A stretch of 64,000 bases of DNA from Anaerocolumna aminovalerica (GTDB lineage: Bacteria > Bacillota > Clostridia > Lachnospirales > Lachnospiraceae), in NCBI RefSeq assembly GCF_900115365.1, contig NZ_FOWD01000013.1, positions 1 to 64,000 on the forward strand, read 5' to 3'. The notes under the pieces were generated by a model. It was not told the DNA's origin, did not search any database, and worked only from the letters and a program-made list of their open reading frames with translations. The position numbers and the translations under genes were made by a program. Numbering within the stretch: position 1 is the stretch's first letter; every line of letters begins with the position of its first letter. Below, in pieces: positions 52,861 through 60,680 of this stretch.

Positions 52861-53018
52861 CCTAGACTTTTTAACATACGACAAAGGGCTGTGAAGAATG
52901 GAAATAAGAATATGCCAGAAGAACAACTGCAGAACGTTCTAACAAACTCAATAAAGAATACTATAAATCAGAAGACGGCAAGTACCGCTCAACAAAGATG
53001 TGGTACTGCCGCCTCTAA
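52861..53018 (+). pseudogene. Remnant of a DDE transposase
   Basis: Frame-shifted and interrupted coding remains. One frame near 52861 gives PRLF; another, after a stop, reads EYARRTTAERSNKLNKEYY and then SEDGKYRSTKMWYCRL before a TAA at 53016-53018. These are typical of the C-terminal part of IS1182-like DDE transposases (ARRTTAER...DGxxRSTKMWYCRLY). No inverted repeats could be assigned. It marks an old insertion next to the secreted-protein gene. Confidence 0.65.
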
Positions 53019-53048
53019 ATAAAATGAATTTCCAAATAATCAAAAAAA

Positions 53049-53082
53049 CTGTCATTCGAGCCTCGTAGGCTCAGAATGACAG
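53049..53082 (-). terminator. Terminator of mnmA, made from a dispersed palindrome
   Basis: On the minus strand CTGTCATTCTGAGCCT pairs with AGGCTCGAATGACAG around a short CG-rich turn and is followed by seven T residues, ten bases after the mnmA stop. The arm CTGTCATTCTGAG recurs at 57132-57222, so a repeat family member seems to serve as terminator. Confidence 0.8.
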
Positions 53083-53092
53083 CAGTCACTTA

Positions 53093-54178
53093 TTATTCAT
53101 CTCTAAGAATCGTTCCCCCGCCTACTACATAGTCTCCATCATAGAATACTACTGCCTGTCCGGGTGTTATGGCTCTTTGAGGTTCCTCAAATACACATTC
53201 TACTTTATCTTCACCGACTTTTCGAATGGTACATTTAGAACCCTTATGACTGTAGCGGATTTTAGCATCCACTACCATTTCACCTTCTAAGTCTTCAATG
53301 GACATAAAATTCAAATTTCCTGCATACAGTTTGTTACTGTACACTTCATCGGCATTACCAATAACAACTTCATTGGTATCCGGTCTGATAGCCAGTACGA
53401 ACACAGGATGTCCCATTGCAAGGTTCAGTCCTTTTCTCTGACCTACTGTATAATGAATAATACCTTTATGTTTTCCAATTACCTTTCCTTCAGGAGTTAC
53501 AAAATTACCTTCTTTCACTTCTTCACCTGTATACTCAGTAATAAACTTTGCATAATCCTTATCCGGTATAAAACAGATTTCCTGACTATCCGGCTTATTA
53601 GCAATTCTTAGATTAATGTCTTTTGCAATTTCTCTGATTTCATCTTTTGTATATTCACCAACCGGCATTAAAGTATGCGCCAATTGATACTGTGTTAAAT
53701 TATATAATGCGTAGGTTTGATCCTTGGCTGCAGTTGCAGATTTCATAAGAGTGTATCTTCCATTCTCCAGCCGAACCACTCTGGCATAATGCCCGGTAGC
53801 AATGTATTCCGCTCCAATGTCAAGAGAACGTTTCAGCAAAGATTCCCACTTCACATAGCGGTTGCAAGCAATACAAGGATTTGGTGTGTTTCCTTTTAAG
53901 TATTCCTCTGCAAAATAATCCATTACAGATCCTTTGAATTCTCTTTTAAAATTCATTACATAGTAAGGAATTTCTAATGCATTAGCAACTCTTCTTGCAT
54001 CATCCACAGCACTTAAACCGCAGCATCCTCCGCTTTCTTCCTGGGCTGCAGCATCTTCATCCTGCCATATCTGCATGGTTACACCAATTACATCGTACCC
54101 TGCTTTTTTCAGTAAATACGCTGCAACAGAAGAATCAACTCCACCGGACATACCTACAACTACTTTTTTCTTTTCCAA
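53093..54178 (-). CDS. mnmA: tRNA-specific 2-thiouridylase MnmA
   Basis: Thiolates U34 of tRNAs for Lys, Glu and Gln. The 361-residue protein has the PP-loop [15 protein letters not shown] (about 9-23), the catalytic cysteines in NPCIACN (about residue 103) and [10 protein letters not shown] (about 201), and the C-terminal segments GQRKGLNLA and [16 protein letters not shown]. It starts with TTG after AGGAGG. It is 11 bp after the iscU-like gene; sulfur most likely comes from the IscS two genes upstream. Confidence 0.96.
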   Translation of the reverse strand: MEKKKVVVGMSGGVDSSVAAYLLKKAGYDVIGVTMQIWQDEDAAAQEESGGCCGLSAVDDARRVANALEIPYYVMNFKREFKGSVMDYFAEEYLKGNTPNPCIACNRYVKWESLLKRSLDIGAEYIATGHYARVVRLENGRYTLMKSATAAKDQTYALYNLTQYQLAHTLMPVGEYTKDEIREIAKDINLRIANKPDSQEICFIPDKDYAKFITEYTGEEVKEGNFVTPEGKVIGKHKGIIHYTVGQRKGLNLAMGHPVFVLAIRPDTNEVVIGNADEVYSNKLYAGNLNFMSIEDLEGEMVVDAKIRYSHKGSKCTIRKVGEDKVECVFEEPQRAITPGQAVVFYDGDYVVGGGTILRDE

Positions 54179-54189
54179 ATAAATGCCTC

Positions 54190-54627
54190 CTAGTAGGTTT
54201 CTGTAACTTCCTCTTCGCTGATATCGTCCTTTGGTTTTTCCAAACCTTCAATTTTAATGTTATTCTTCGTTGCATAGTCCCATAAAGCAGCATGAATAGC
54301 TTCCTCTGCAAGGAGAGAACAATGAACTTTTACCGGAGGAAGACCATCTAAAGCATCCATAACTGCTTTATTTGTAACCTTTAAAGCTTCTTCTATATTT
54401 TTACCTTTTACCAATTCGGTAGCCATACTGCTGGTAGCAACAGCTGCACCACATCCAAAAGTTTTAAATTTGCAGTCATTGATAATGCCTTTATCATCAA
54501 TATCTAAATATATTCTCATAATATCGCCGCATTTTGCATTACCAACAGTTCCTACCCCGCTTGGGTTCTCTATTTCCCCAACATTTCTTGGGTTTGTAAA
54601 ATGATCCATTACTTTCTCGCTGTACAT
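54190..54627 (-). CDS. iscU: Fe-S cluster assembly scaffold IscU/NifU N-terminal type
   Basis: A 145-residue scaffold on which Fe-S clusters are built. The three conserved cysteines are in [23 protein letters not shown] and [13 protein letters not shown]; the N-terminal [18 protein letters not shown] is family typical. An acidic tail of about 20 residues follows the core. GGAGG precedes the ATG. It follows iscS by 74 bp in the iscR-iscS-iscU-mnmA cluster frequent in Clostridia. Confidence 0.95.
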   Translation of the reverse strand: MYSEKVMDHFTNPRNVGEIENPSGVGTVGNAKCGDIMRIYLDIDDKGIINDCKFKTFGCGAAVATSSMATELVKGKNIEEALKVTNKAVMDALDGLPPVKVHCSLLAEEAIHAALWDYATKNNIKIEGLEKPKDDISEEEVTETY

Positions 54628-54701
54628 TTATAATTCCTCCATTTGGAAATAATCCTATTATTCTTTTTGATATCATTATTCTCTAAACTCTAAATCAACA
54701 A

Positions 54702-55886
54702 TTATCTTAGATTATTCTTTACATAATCTTCATATAAAGGAGACATAGAACGTAATTTTGCAACAATTTCTTTAATTTTATCTACAGTATAATTGATTTC
54801 TTCTTCTGTTGTATTATGGCTTAATGTTAAACGCAAAGAACCATGTGCGATTTCGTGAGGTAATCCAATAGCAAGCAGTACATGGGATGGATCCAAGGAA
54901 CCGGAAGTACAGGCAGAACCACTGGAGGCACAAATATTTTGCATGTCTAGCATAATCAGTAAAGATTCGCCCTCAATAAATTGGAAACTAAAATTCGCAT
55001 TGTTTGGTAATCTTTTTGCTCTGTGTCCATTTAATCTTGCATATGGAATTTCAGTTAGTACTCTTTGAATTAACATATCTCTTAAAGCAGCTTCTTTTTG
55101 TCCTCTTTCTTCCAAAGTAGCCATTGCTATTTCTGCTGCTTTGCCAAGTCCCACAATACCAGGAACATTTTCCGTACCTGCTCTTCTGTGTCTTTCCTGT
55201 CCGCCGCCATGAATAAATGATTTTAATTTAAGTCCTTTACGGATATATAAGAATCCAATTCCTTTCGGTCCGTTAAACTTATGACCGCTGGCACTTAGCA
55301 TATCAATGTTCAACGCATTCACATCAATATTTAATTGGCCATAAGCCTGCACAGCATCCGTATGGAATAATATATTATTTTCTCTTGCAATTTCACCAAT
55401 TTCTTTAATCGGCTGTATAGTTCCAATTTCATTATTAGCAAACATAATAGAAATCAATATTGTTGTGGGACGAATTGCTTTCTTAAGTTCATCTAACTTA
55501 AGAATACCATCTTCATCTACATCAATATAAGTTACTTCAAATCCATTTTTTTCAAGGTATTCACAGGTATGAAGTATTGCATGATGTTCTATTTTAGAAG
55601 TAATAATGTGTTTTCCTTTTGAAGCATAAGCTTCTGCAGTTGCTATTAAAGCCCAGTTATCGGATTCAGATCCACCGGCTGTAAAATAAATGTCCGAAAT
55701 TTCTGCATTTAAAGAATTTGCGATGGTCGTTCTTGCTTCATCCACTGCCTTTTTATTTTGTGAAGCAAATTCATAAATACTGGAAGGATTTCCAAACATC
55801 TCCGTAAAATAGGGAAGCATTGCCTCCACAACTTCAGGTCTTGTAGCTGTAGTAGCTGCATTGTCTAAATATATTTTCTTATCCAT
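54702..55886 (-). CDS. iscS: Cysteine desulfurase IscS/NifS
   Basis: PLP enzyme that releases sulfur from cysteine as a persulfide for Fe-S clusters and tRNA thiolation. From ATG 55886 (AGGAG nine bases upstream) the protein has 394 residues: KIYLDNAATT, the PLP pocket NNEIGTIQPI and HTDAVQAYG, the PLP-lysine SASGHKFNGPKG and the active-site cysteine loop SSGSACTSGSLDPSHVL. It lies 30 bp after the Rrf2-type regulator gene and upstream of iscU and mnmA. Confidence 0.96.
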   Translation of the reverse strand: MDKKIYLDNAATTATRPEVVEAMLPYFTEMFGNPSSIYEFASQNKKAVDEARTTIANSLNAEISDIYFTAGGSESDNWALIATAEAYASKGKHIITSKIEHHAILHTCEYLEKNGFEVTYIDVDEDGILKLDELKKAIRPTTILISIMFANNEIGTIQPIKEIGEIARENNILFHTDAVQAYGQLNIDVNALNIDMLSASGHKFNGPKGIGFLYIRKGLKLKSFIHGGGQERHRRAGTENVPGIVGLGKAAEIAMATLEERGQKEAALRDMLIQRVLTEIPYARLNGHRAKRLPNNANFSFQFIEGESLLIMLDMQNICASSGSACTSGSLDPSHVLLAIGLPHEIAHGSLRLTLSHNTTEEEINYTVDKIKEIVAKLRSMSPLYEDYVKNNLR

Positions 55887-55916
55887 TGTTGTCATCTCCT
55901 ATTATATTTAATAGCC

Positions 55917-56399
55917 TTACTGCCCACATGATGGTTTTGTCCGGCTAGTATCTTCTTCCATAATTCCGTGCTCAGAACGTATCTTCCAGCTTTCCTCTAT
56001 TAATTCGGATAGCATAATTGTATCGACTGCATTATTTATACTATCACTAATACGCATCCAAACATATTTTGTTACACATAAATCTGCACCAGAACAAGGC
56101 TCTCCGCTGCCTATTACTTCAGAACAATTAACGGGATTTAAATCCCCTTCCAGTGCCCGTAATATTTCTCCAACTGATATTTCTTCCGGTTTTTTTGCTA
56201 AGAGATATCCCCCTTGAGCGCCACGAAAACTAGTTACAATTCCTGCCTTTCTTAATTTAGCAATTAATTGTTCTAAGTAGCTAATAGATATTTCCTGTCT
56301 CTCTGCTATTCCACTAAGCGCCACTGCCTCTTTCTCGCCATTGATAGCCAAATCCAGTACAGCACGTAAACCATATCTGCCTTTCGTAGATAGCTTCAA
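55917..56399 (-). CDS. Rrf2-family transcriptional regulator (IscR-like)
   Basis: Winged-helix regulator of the Rrf2/IscR family; 160 residues from a TTG at 56399, eight bases after AGAGAGG, giving M-KLSTKGRYGLRAVLDLA, the family N-terminus. Three cysteines (NCSEVIGSGEPCSGADLC, about residues 94-111) lie where IscR binds its Fe-S cluster, though spacing is C-x9-C-x5-C. It opens the iscS-iscU-mnmA operon and most likely controls it in response to Fe-S status. CymR is an alternative Firmicute member, but the cysteines and context favour IscR. Confidence 0.9.
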   Translation of the reverse strand: MKLSTKGRYGLRAVLDLAINGEKEAVALSGIAERQEISISYLEQLIAKLRKAGIVTSFRGAQGGYLLAKKPEEISVGEILRALEGDLNPVNCSEVIGSGEPCSGADLCVTKYVWMRISDSINNAVDTIMLSELIEESWKIRSEHGIMEEDTSRTKPSCGQ

Positions 56400-56616
56400 T
56401 CCAATCACCTCTCTCTTATATTCTTAGCGTTTAAAATCCTACTAATTCATTTCCGACTAAATTAGTGCAGTTTCTTTAGAAATGATAGCACCTCCTTGCG
56501 CCTTTGTCAATAAAGAATGTGAAAATAATACCGTATTTCTAAAATAATTAACCGGTTGTACTTTATTTTGTATTGTCTTATAATATTTAATGATGAATAT
56601 AGAAGGCAGGTGGAGT

Positions 56617-57087
56617 ATGAAGAATTTTTTAACTGAAAAACAAGAATCAAAAAAGATGGAGTTATGTTATAAAAGACAAGCTCATTATTATGAAACAGAC
56701 CGAATGGGTGTGATTCACCATTCGAATTATATACGATGGTTTGAAGAAGCAAGGGTTCACTTTCTGGAGCAAATTGGGTTTGGCTATGATAAGATGGAGT
56801 CCCTTGGTATTTTATCTCCTGTCTTGGAGGTCACTTGCCAATATAAAAGTTCCGTTAGATTTCACGAAGAAGTTTTAATCTATCCCAGAATAGAATTTTT
56901 TAATGGATTAAGAATGACCATCCGTTATATGGTAAAAGATGCTAAGACCGGCAAAATACGTGCCACCGGGGAATCCAAGCATTGTTTTGTTGATGATAAT
57001 TTTAAGCCTATTCGAATGAAAAGGGATTTTAATGAGGTTTATACTATATTATCAAATTATATAGTTGAACAGGCATTGGAAAGTTGA
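56617..57087 (+). CDS. Acyl-CoA thioesterase (YbgC/FadM, hot-dog fold)
   Basis: A 156-residue single hot-dog-fold protein. The YbgC/4HBT motif is ETDRMGVIHHSNYIRWFEEAR (in parts: TDRMGVIHHSNY, WFEEAR); the D of TD is the expected catalytic residue. The family hydrolyses short acyl-CoAs. ATG 56617 directly follows the AGGTGG site, giving about five bases spacing; an ATG at 56590 lacks one. It stands alone between divergent iscR and convergent bcp, so context says little. Confidence 0.85.
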   Translation: MKNFLTEKQESKKMELCYKRQAHYYETDRMGVIHHSNYIRWFEEARVHFLEQIGFGYDKMESLGILSPVLEVTCQYKSSVRFHEEVLIYPRIEFFNGLRMTIRYMVKDAKTGKIRATGESKHCFVDDNFKPIRMKRDFNEVYTILSNYIVEQALES

Positions 57088-57131
57088 ACTAGGCCTGTTC
57101 TAAAACAATAGGTTCCTTTTAATTTAATAAA

Positions 57132-57222
57132 ACTGCCATTCTGAGTCCTTTAGACAAACGCTCTCTTATTGAGAACATCCGCTCCGATTCAGCTTTGCTG
57201 AATTTCTGCTCAGAATGACAGT
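57132..57222. terminator. Palindromic element between convergent thioesterase and bcp
   Basis: Outer arms ACTGCCATTCTGAG and CTCAGAATGACAGT (57132-57145 and 57209-57222) pair over 14 positions with one wobble, and an inner hairpin (ATTCAGCTTTGCTGAAT) lies within. It fills the space between two convergent genes, so it probably ends transcription from both. It is a longer member of the same repeat family as the mnmA terminator. Confidence 0.7.
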
Positions 57223-57238
57223 CTTTAATTATTTTATA

Positions 57239-57697
57239 TTATTGATTTAAGAATTCTAATATCTCACTTGCGTTGGTATCCGGTTTTGCCTTTTCATATA
57301 CTTTCTCTATTACTCCCTTTTCGTCAATAACATAAGAAGAACGAACTACTCCCATGGATACTTTACCATATAACTTCTTTTCCTTCCATACATCATATGC
57401 TTGAATAGCTTCCAAATCCGGATCAGATAATAAGATAAAAGGCAATTCATGTTTAGCTGCAAAGTTTTGATGAGACTTTTCACCGTCTTTACTGATTCCA
57501 ATTACTACAACATCTTTTTCCTGAAATCCCTGAAAGGTATCCCGAAATGCACATGCCTGTCTGGTACATCCAGGAGTATTGTCCTTAGGATAAAAATAAA
57601 CTACCACTTTCTTTCCTAGAAAATCTGACAAACGAACAGTATTCCCATCTTTATCTTTTAAGCTAAAATCCGGTGCTTTTGTATTTACTTCTAACAT
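57239..57697 (-). CDS. bcp: Thioredoxin-dependent thiol peroxidase (BCP/PrxQ)
   Basis: Peroxiredoxin that reduces hydroperoxides at the expense of thioredoxin. The 152-residue protein has APDFSLKDKDG, then VVVYFYPKDNTPGCTRQACAFRD: the peroxidatic cysteine is in PGCTRQ and the second cysteine five residues later, as in PrxQ. SMGVVRSSYVIDEKG near the C-terminus is also typical. ATG with AGGAGAG. It supports an anaerobe's need for oxidative-stress defence. Confidence 0.95.
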   Translation of the reverse strand: MLEVNTKAPDFSLKDKDGNTVRLSDFLGKKVVVYFYPKDNTPGCTRQACAFRDTFQGFQEKDVVVIGISKDGEKSHQNFAAKHELPFILLSDPDLEAIQAYDVWKEKKLYGKVSMGVVRSSYVIDEKGVIEKVYEKAKPDTNASEILEFLNQ

Positions 57698-57736
57698 CTC
57701 TACTCTCCTTTTTAGACCTGATTGTTTTAGGTACTC

Positions 57737-58738
57737 TCAATAATAATTGTACAGAATATCATTGCTTACGGTTTTATAAAATAATTTCTTTATTTCTTCC
57801 TGTTCATTAGTTTGACCTAATATCCACATTAATTTACAAACCACAGCTTCTATAATCATATCATAGGACTCTAATAAACTTACCCTATTTTTTAATTCCT
57901 TTCCCACTTTATAGATTGTCATATCACTGCCCTCGTTTGGTACCTGAGTAGTCATAACAACGGTTTTTCCTTTTACAATCCACTCATGTATCAAGTCTAA
58001 GAAATGATGTTCCGGAAGATTGGGTATACCACCTACTCCATAGCTTTCAATGATAATAGCATCATACTTTTCAAACATAAAACCAAGAACATCTTCACTG
58101 GCACCGGGTGTTAGTTTAAAAAGTCCTACCTTTGAATTTAATTCATGGTAGAATACCGGTTTTTTATATTTTTCCTGCTTTATATATGGAATAATACGTC
58201 CGTCCTGTATCAAAGCAAGGTATGGATAATTAATGCTGGAAAAGGATTGCAGACTTTTAGAGTGGGTCTTTCTTGCTCTGGTTCCCAGTATTACTTTACC
58301 ATTAAATACAATCTGAACTCCAGAGGCATCATCCGAAGCAGCATATAAAAAACTATCGTATAGATTGGTCTTGGAATCCGTTATTTCCATGGTTATAGGT
58401 TTTTGAGCACCAGTTAAAACAATAGGTTTTGGTGAGTTCTGTACCATATAGGAAACAGCTGCCGCAGTATATGCCATGGTGTCGGTACCATGACAAATAA
58501 CAAATCCATCATATTTTTCATAATTTTCTTCAATGGTCTTAACTAATTTAATCCATATTTCAGGAGAAATATTAGTACTGTCAATATTACATATTTGAAT
58601 AGTCTCCACCTGACAAATAGAAGAAATATCTGGAATGTACTTAATAATTTCATCAGAATTTAATTGAGGTACTAATCCATGGGAGGAAGGTCCTGATGCA
58701 ATAGTTCCTCCTGTACCAATCATAAGAATTTTCTTCAT
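57737..58738 (-). CDS. L-asparaginase (type I-like)
   Basis: Hydrolyses L-asparagine to aspartate and ammonia. From ATG 58738 (GAGGG eight bases upstream) the protein has 333 residues and no signal peptide, so it is cytosolic. It has the first catalytic threonine in MIGTGGTIASGPS, the second in HGTDTMAYTAAAVSYM, with the PIVLTGAQKP segment. Length and motifs match type I (AnsA) asparaginases. It is interesting next to a non-discriminating-type AspRS three genes away, but no functional link is shown. Confidence 0.9.
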   Translation of the reverse strand: MKKILMIGTGGTIASGPSSHGLVPQLNSDEIIKYIPDISSICQVETIQICNIDSTNISPEIWIKLVKTIEENYEKYDGFVICHGTDTMAYTAAAVSYMVQNSPKPIVLTGAQKPITMEITDSKTNLYDSFLYAASDDASGVQIVFNGKVILGTRARKTHSKSLQSFSSINYPYLALIQDGRIIPYIKQEKYKKPVFYHELNSKVGLFKLTPGASEDVLGFMFEKYDAIIIESYGVGGIPNLPEHHFLDLIHEWIVKGKTVVMTTQVPNEGSDMTIYKVGKELKNRVSLLESYDMIIEAVVCKLMWILGQTNEQEEIKKLFYKTVSNDILYNYY

Positions 58739-58932
58739 AATCTTTACCCTCATTCCGTTATTTTGTAAAAACAAAGGATATATTGTTTTATTAGTATATC
58801 AAAGTTTACCGACAGCCTCAAGATTTTTATAAAATTATAGTGTATACAAAATCAATTAGTTTCATTCTTCTGTAATTGTTTCCTATTCTTCGAATATATT
58901 TAAATAAGTTCTTATTAGATTTATGGTGAAGG

Positions 58933-58970
58933 TTGAAAGAATTTTATTCTTTCAAAGATTTTGAAAGGAG
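58933..58970 (+). promoter_or_regulatory. Two-state leader before the spoVB-like gene
   Basis: Segment 1 TTGAAAGAAT (58933-58942) pairs perfectly with segment 2 ATTCTTTCAA (58946-58955). Segment 2 (CTTTCAAA, 58949-58956) also pairs perfectly with segment 3 TTTGAAAG (58960-58967), which overlaps the AAGGAG ribosome site (58965-58970). The folds exclude each other: one leaves the site open, the other hides part of it. Confidence 0.5.
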
Positions 58971-58983
58971 CATGGTTATATAT

Positions 58984-60510
58984 ATGAGCAAAAGTAACTT
59001 AATAAAAGGTACTGCCATTTTGACCATAGCCGGTTTACTGACCCGATTAATCGGGTTCTTTTATCGCATCTATCTGTCCAATGCAATGGGTGCTGAATTA
59101 ATTGGTGTTTATCAATTGGTATTTCCTGTGTATGGTATTTGTTTTACAATATATGCTTCCGGTATCCAAACTGCCATATCCACTATGGTTGCTACAGAAC
59201 TTGGCAAGAAACACTACAAGAATATACCTAAGATTCTTAAAATAGGCATGGTTTTATCTGTTGGGATTGCCCTTCTATTATCTGTCCTGATTTATTTTAA
59301 TTCAGAAACTATAGCTTCCAATATACTGATGGAACCCAGCAGTGCTTCTTCCTTAAAAATATTGGCATATGTGTTCCCTTTCTGCGGAATGACTGCTTGT
59401 ATTAATGGTTATTATTATGGTTTAAAGAAAGCAGGTGTGCCTGCCACAACACAGCTATTGGAACAGACAGTACGTGTTATAACAGTCTATGTACTTGCAG
59501 GAGCTCTAGGTGGCGGAAATCCAAAGGTAACCTGTGAATTGGCTGTCCTTGGTATTGTAATAGGCGAAATTTTCTCTGATTTATATAATATTATCTCTCT
59601 ATTTTGTACTTCTGCTTCCAGAGAAGTAAATAAGCTTTCAAAAATAAGTGGTTTTGTAGAAATTCGAAATAGAAGTTTGGCAAATGTTTTGGTTAAATTA
59701 GCCCTCCCCCTGACCGGCAACCGTTTACTGATCAGTATTTTACATAGTGTAGAAGCAATAATTATCCCAAGTATGCTAAAAAAACATGGCTTAAGTAATT
59801 CCGAAGCTCTTAGCGTATATGGTACATTGACCGGCATGTCCATACCTTTTATTATGTTTCCCTCTGCCATAACCAATTCCTTATCCGTTCTGTTATTACC
59901 AACTATATCAGAAGCACAGGCTTCCAGAAACTATGACACCATTCGAAAAACCTCTGCTCTGTCTATAAAGTACAGTATACTAATCGGTATATTAAGTATG
60001 GGAGTATTTTTAACCTTTGGTAAGGAATTAGGAAATGTAATTTTTAATAATGAACTTGCCGGAGATCTGCTGATGACTTTGGCCTGGATGTGTCCTTTTT
60101 TGTATATCACTACTACCTTAAGCAGTATTATAAACGGTTTGGGAAAGGCTCACTTAACCTTTGCCAACTCCATCGTTGGTCATGCAACCGGAATTCTCCT
60201 TATATTATGGCTGGTTCCCCGGGATGGTATAAGAGGCTACCTGATAAGCCTTTTAATAAGCCAGTTGGTTATAACCTCTTTTGACGGCTTTATCGTTATA
60301 AAGAATATAAAACCTTCTTTTCATTCCGTCAACTTGATTCTAAAACCTGGTATTATTATTGCCGGAAGCAGTTATCTCATATATCGGATCTATGAATATA
60401 TAGCTCCCACCGGTATCTTAATGCTGCTGGCCTTTTGCGCATTGCTCTGTATGTTATATGTCATACTCCTGGGTATTACCAAAGCAATTTCCATAAAGGA
60501 TTTTAAATAA
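58984..60510 (+). CDS. Polysaccharide/lipid flippase of the MVF superfamily, SpoVB-like
   Basis: A 508-residue membrane protein with about 14 spans of the MATE/MOP-type SpoVB/MurJ group. The N-terminus KGTAILTIAGLLTRLIGFFYRIYLSNAMGAELIGVYQLVFP (in parts: GLLTRLIGFFYRIYLS, GAELIGVYQL) is typical of SpoVB, with the later PFIMFPSAITNSLSVLLLPTISEA. SpoVB acts in spore cortex synthesis, and related proteins flip lipid II. ATG 58984 lies 13 bases from AGGAG; ATG 58972 lies only one base away, so the start is uncertain. Its leader may regulate translation. Confidence 0.88.
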   Translation: MSKSNLIKGTAILTIAGLLTRLIGFFYRIYLSNAMGAELIGVYQLVFPVYGICFTIYASGIQTAISTMVATELGKKHYKNIPKILKIGMVLSVGIALLLSVLIYFNSETIASNILMEPSSASSLKILAYVFPFCGMTACINGYYYGLKKAGVPATTQLLEQTVRVITVYVLAGALGGGNPKVTCELAVLGIVIGEIFSDLYNIISLFCTSASREVNKLSKISGFVEIRNRSLANVLVKLALPLTGNRLLISILHSVEAIIIPSMLKKHGLSNSEALSVYGTLTGMSIPFIMFPSAITNSLSVLLLPTISEAQASRNYDTIRKTSALSIKYSILIGILSMGVFLTFGKELGNVIFNNELAGDLLMTLAWMCPFLYITTTLSSIINGLGKAHLTFANSIVGHATGILLILWLVPRDGIRGYLISLLISQLVITSFDGFIVIKNIKPSFHSVNLILKPGIIIAGSSYLIYRIYEYIAPTGILMLLAFCALLCMLYVILLGITKAISIKDFK

Positions 60511-60535
60511 TATGGCCTGGTTAAAATAATAAAAT

Positions 60536-60653
60536 ATCATTCAATAGTATAAATTCAGATTCAGAAAAGCCGGATTTTAAGGGAAACATCTATTTTTTAG
60601 ACTCTTCCCCTATAATCCGGCTATCTGAATATACATCCTGAATGACAGTTTTT
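60536..60653. terminator. Nested hairpin between spoVB-like gene and GGDEF gene
   Basis: Several nested pairs: AGCCGGATT with AATCCGGCT (about 60568-60576 and 60614-60622), TTCAGAT with ATCTGAA, and an outer ATCATTCA with TGAATGA. It ends CTGAATGACAG followed by six T residues on the plus strand, fitting a terminator for the plus-strand gene. The outer end resembles the CTGTCATTC repeat family. Confidence 0.6.
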
Positions 60654-60680
60654 TAACAATCCAATGCATTTTATCATTCA

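Larger units (their letters stand above)
52666..53092. other. 427-bp region upstream of the secreted-protein gene
   Basis: From left to right: the promoter and inverted repeat (52746-52790), the remains of a transposase (52861-53018) and the mnmA terminator (53049-53082). The rest shows nothing recognisable. Confidence 0.75.

Noticed and set aside
56507-56752. 81-residue minus-strand frame in front of and within the thioesterase gene
   Set aside because: Antisense to a recognisable hot-dog-fold protein; low-complexity and without a ribosome site.
59487-59876. 129-residue minus-strand frame inside the spoVB-like gene
   Set aside because: Antisense shadow of a clear membrane protein gene; no ribosome site.
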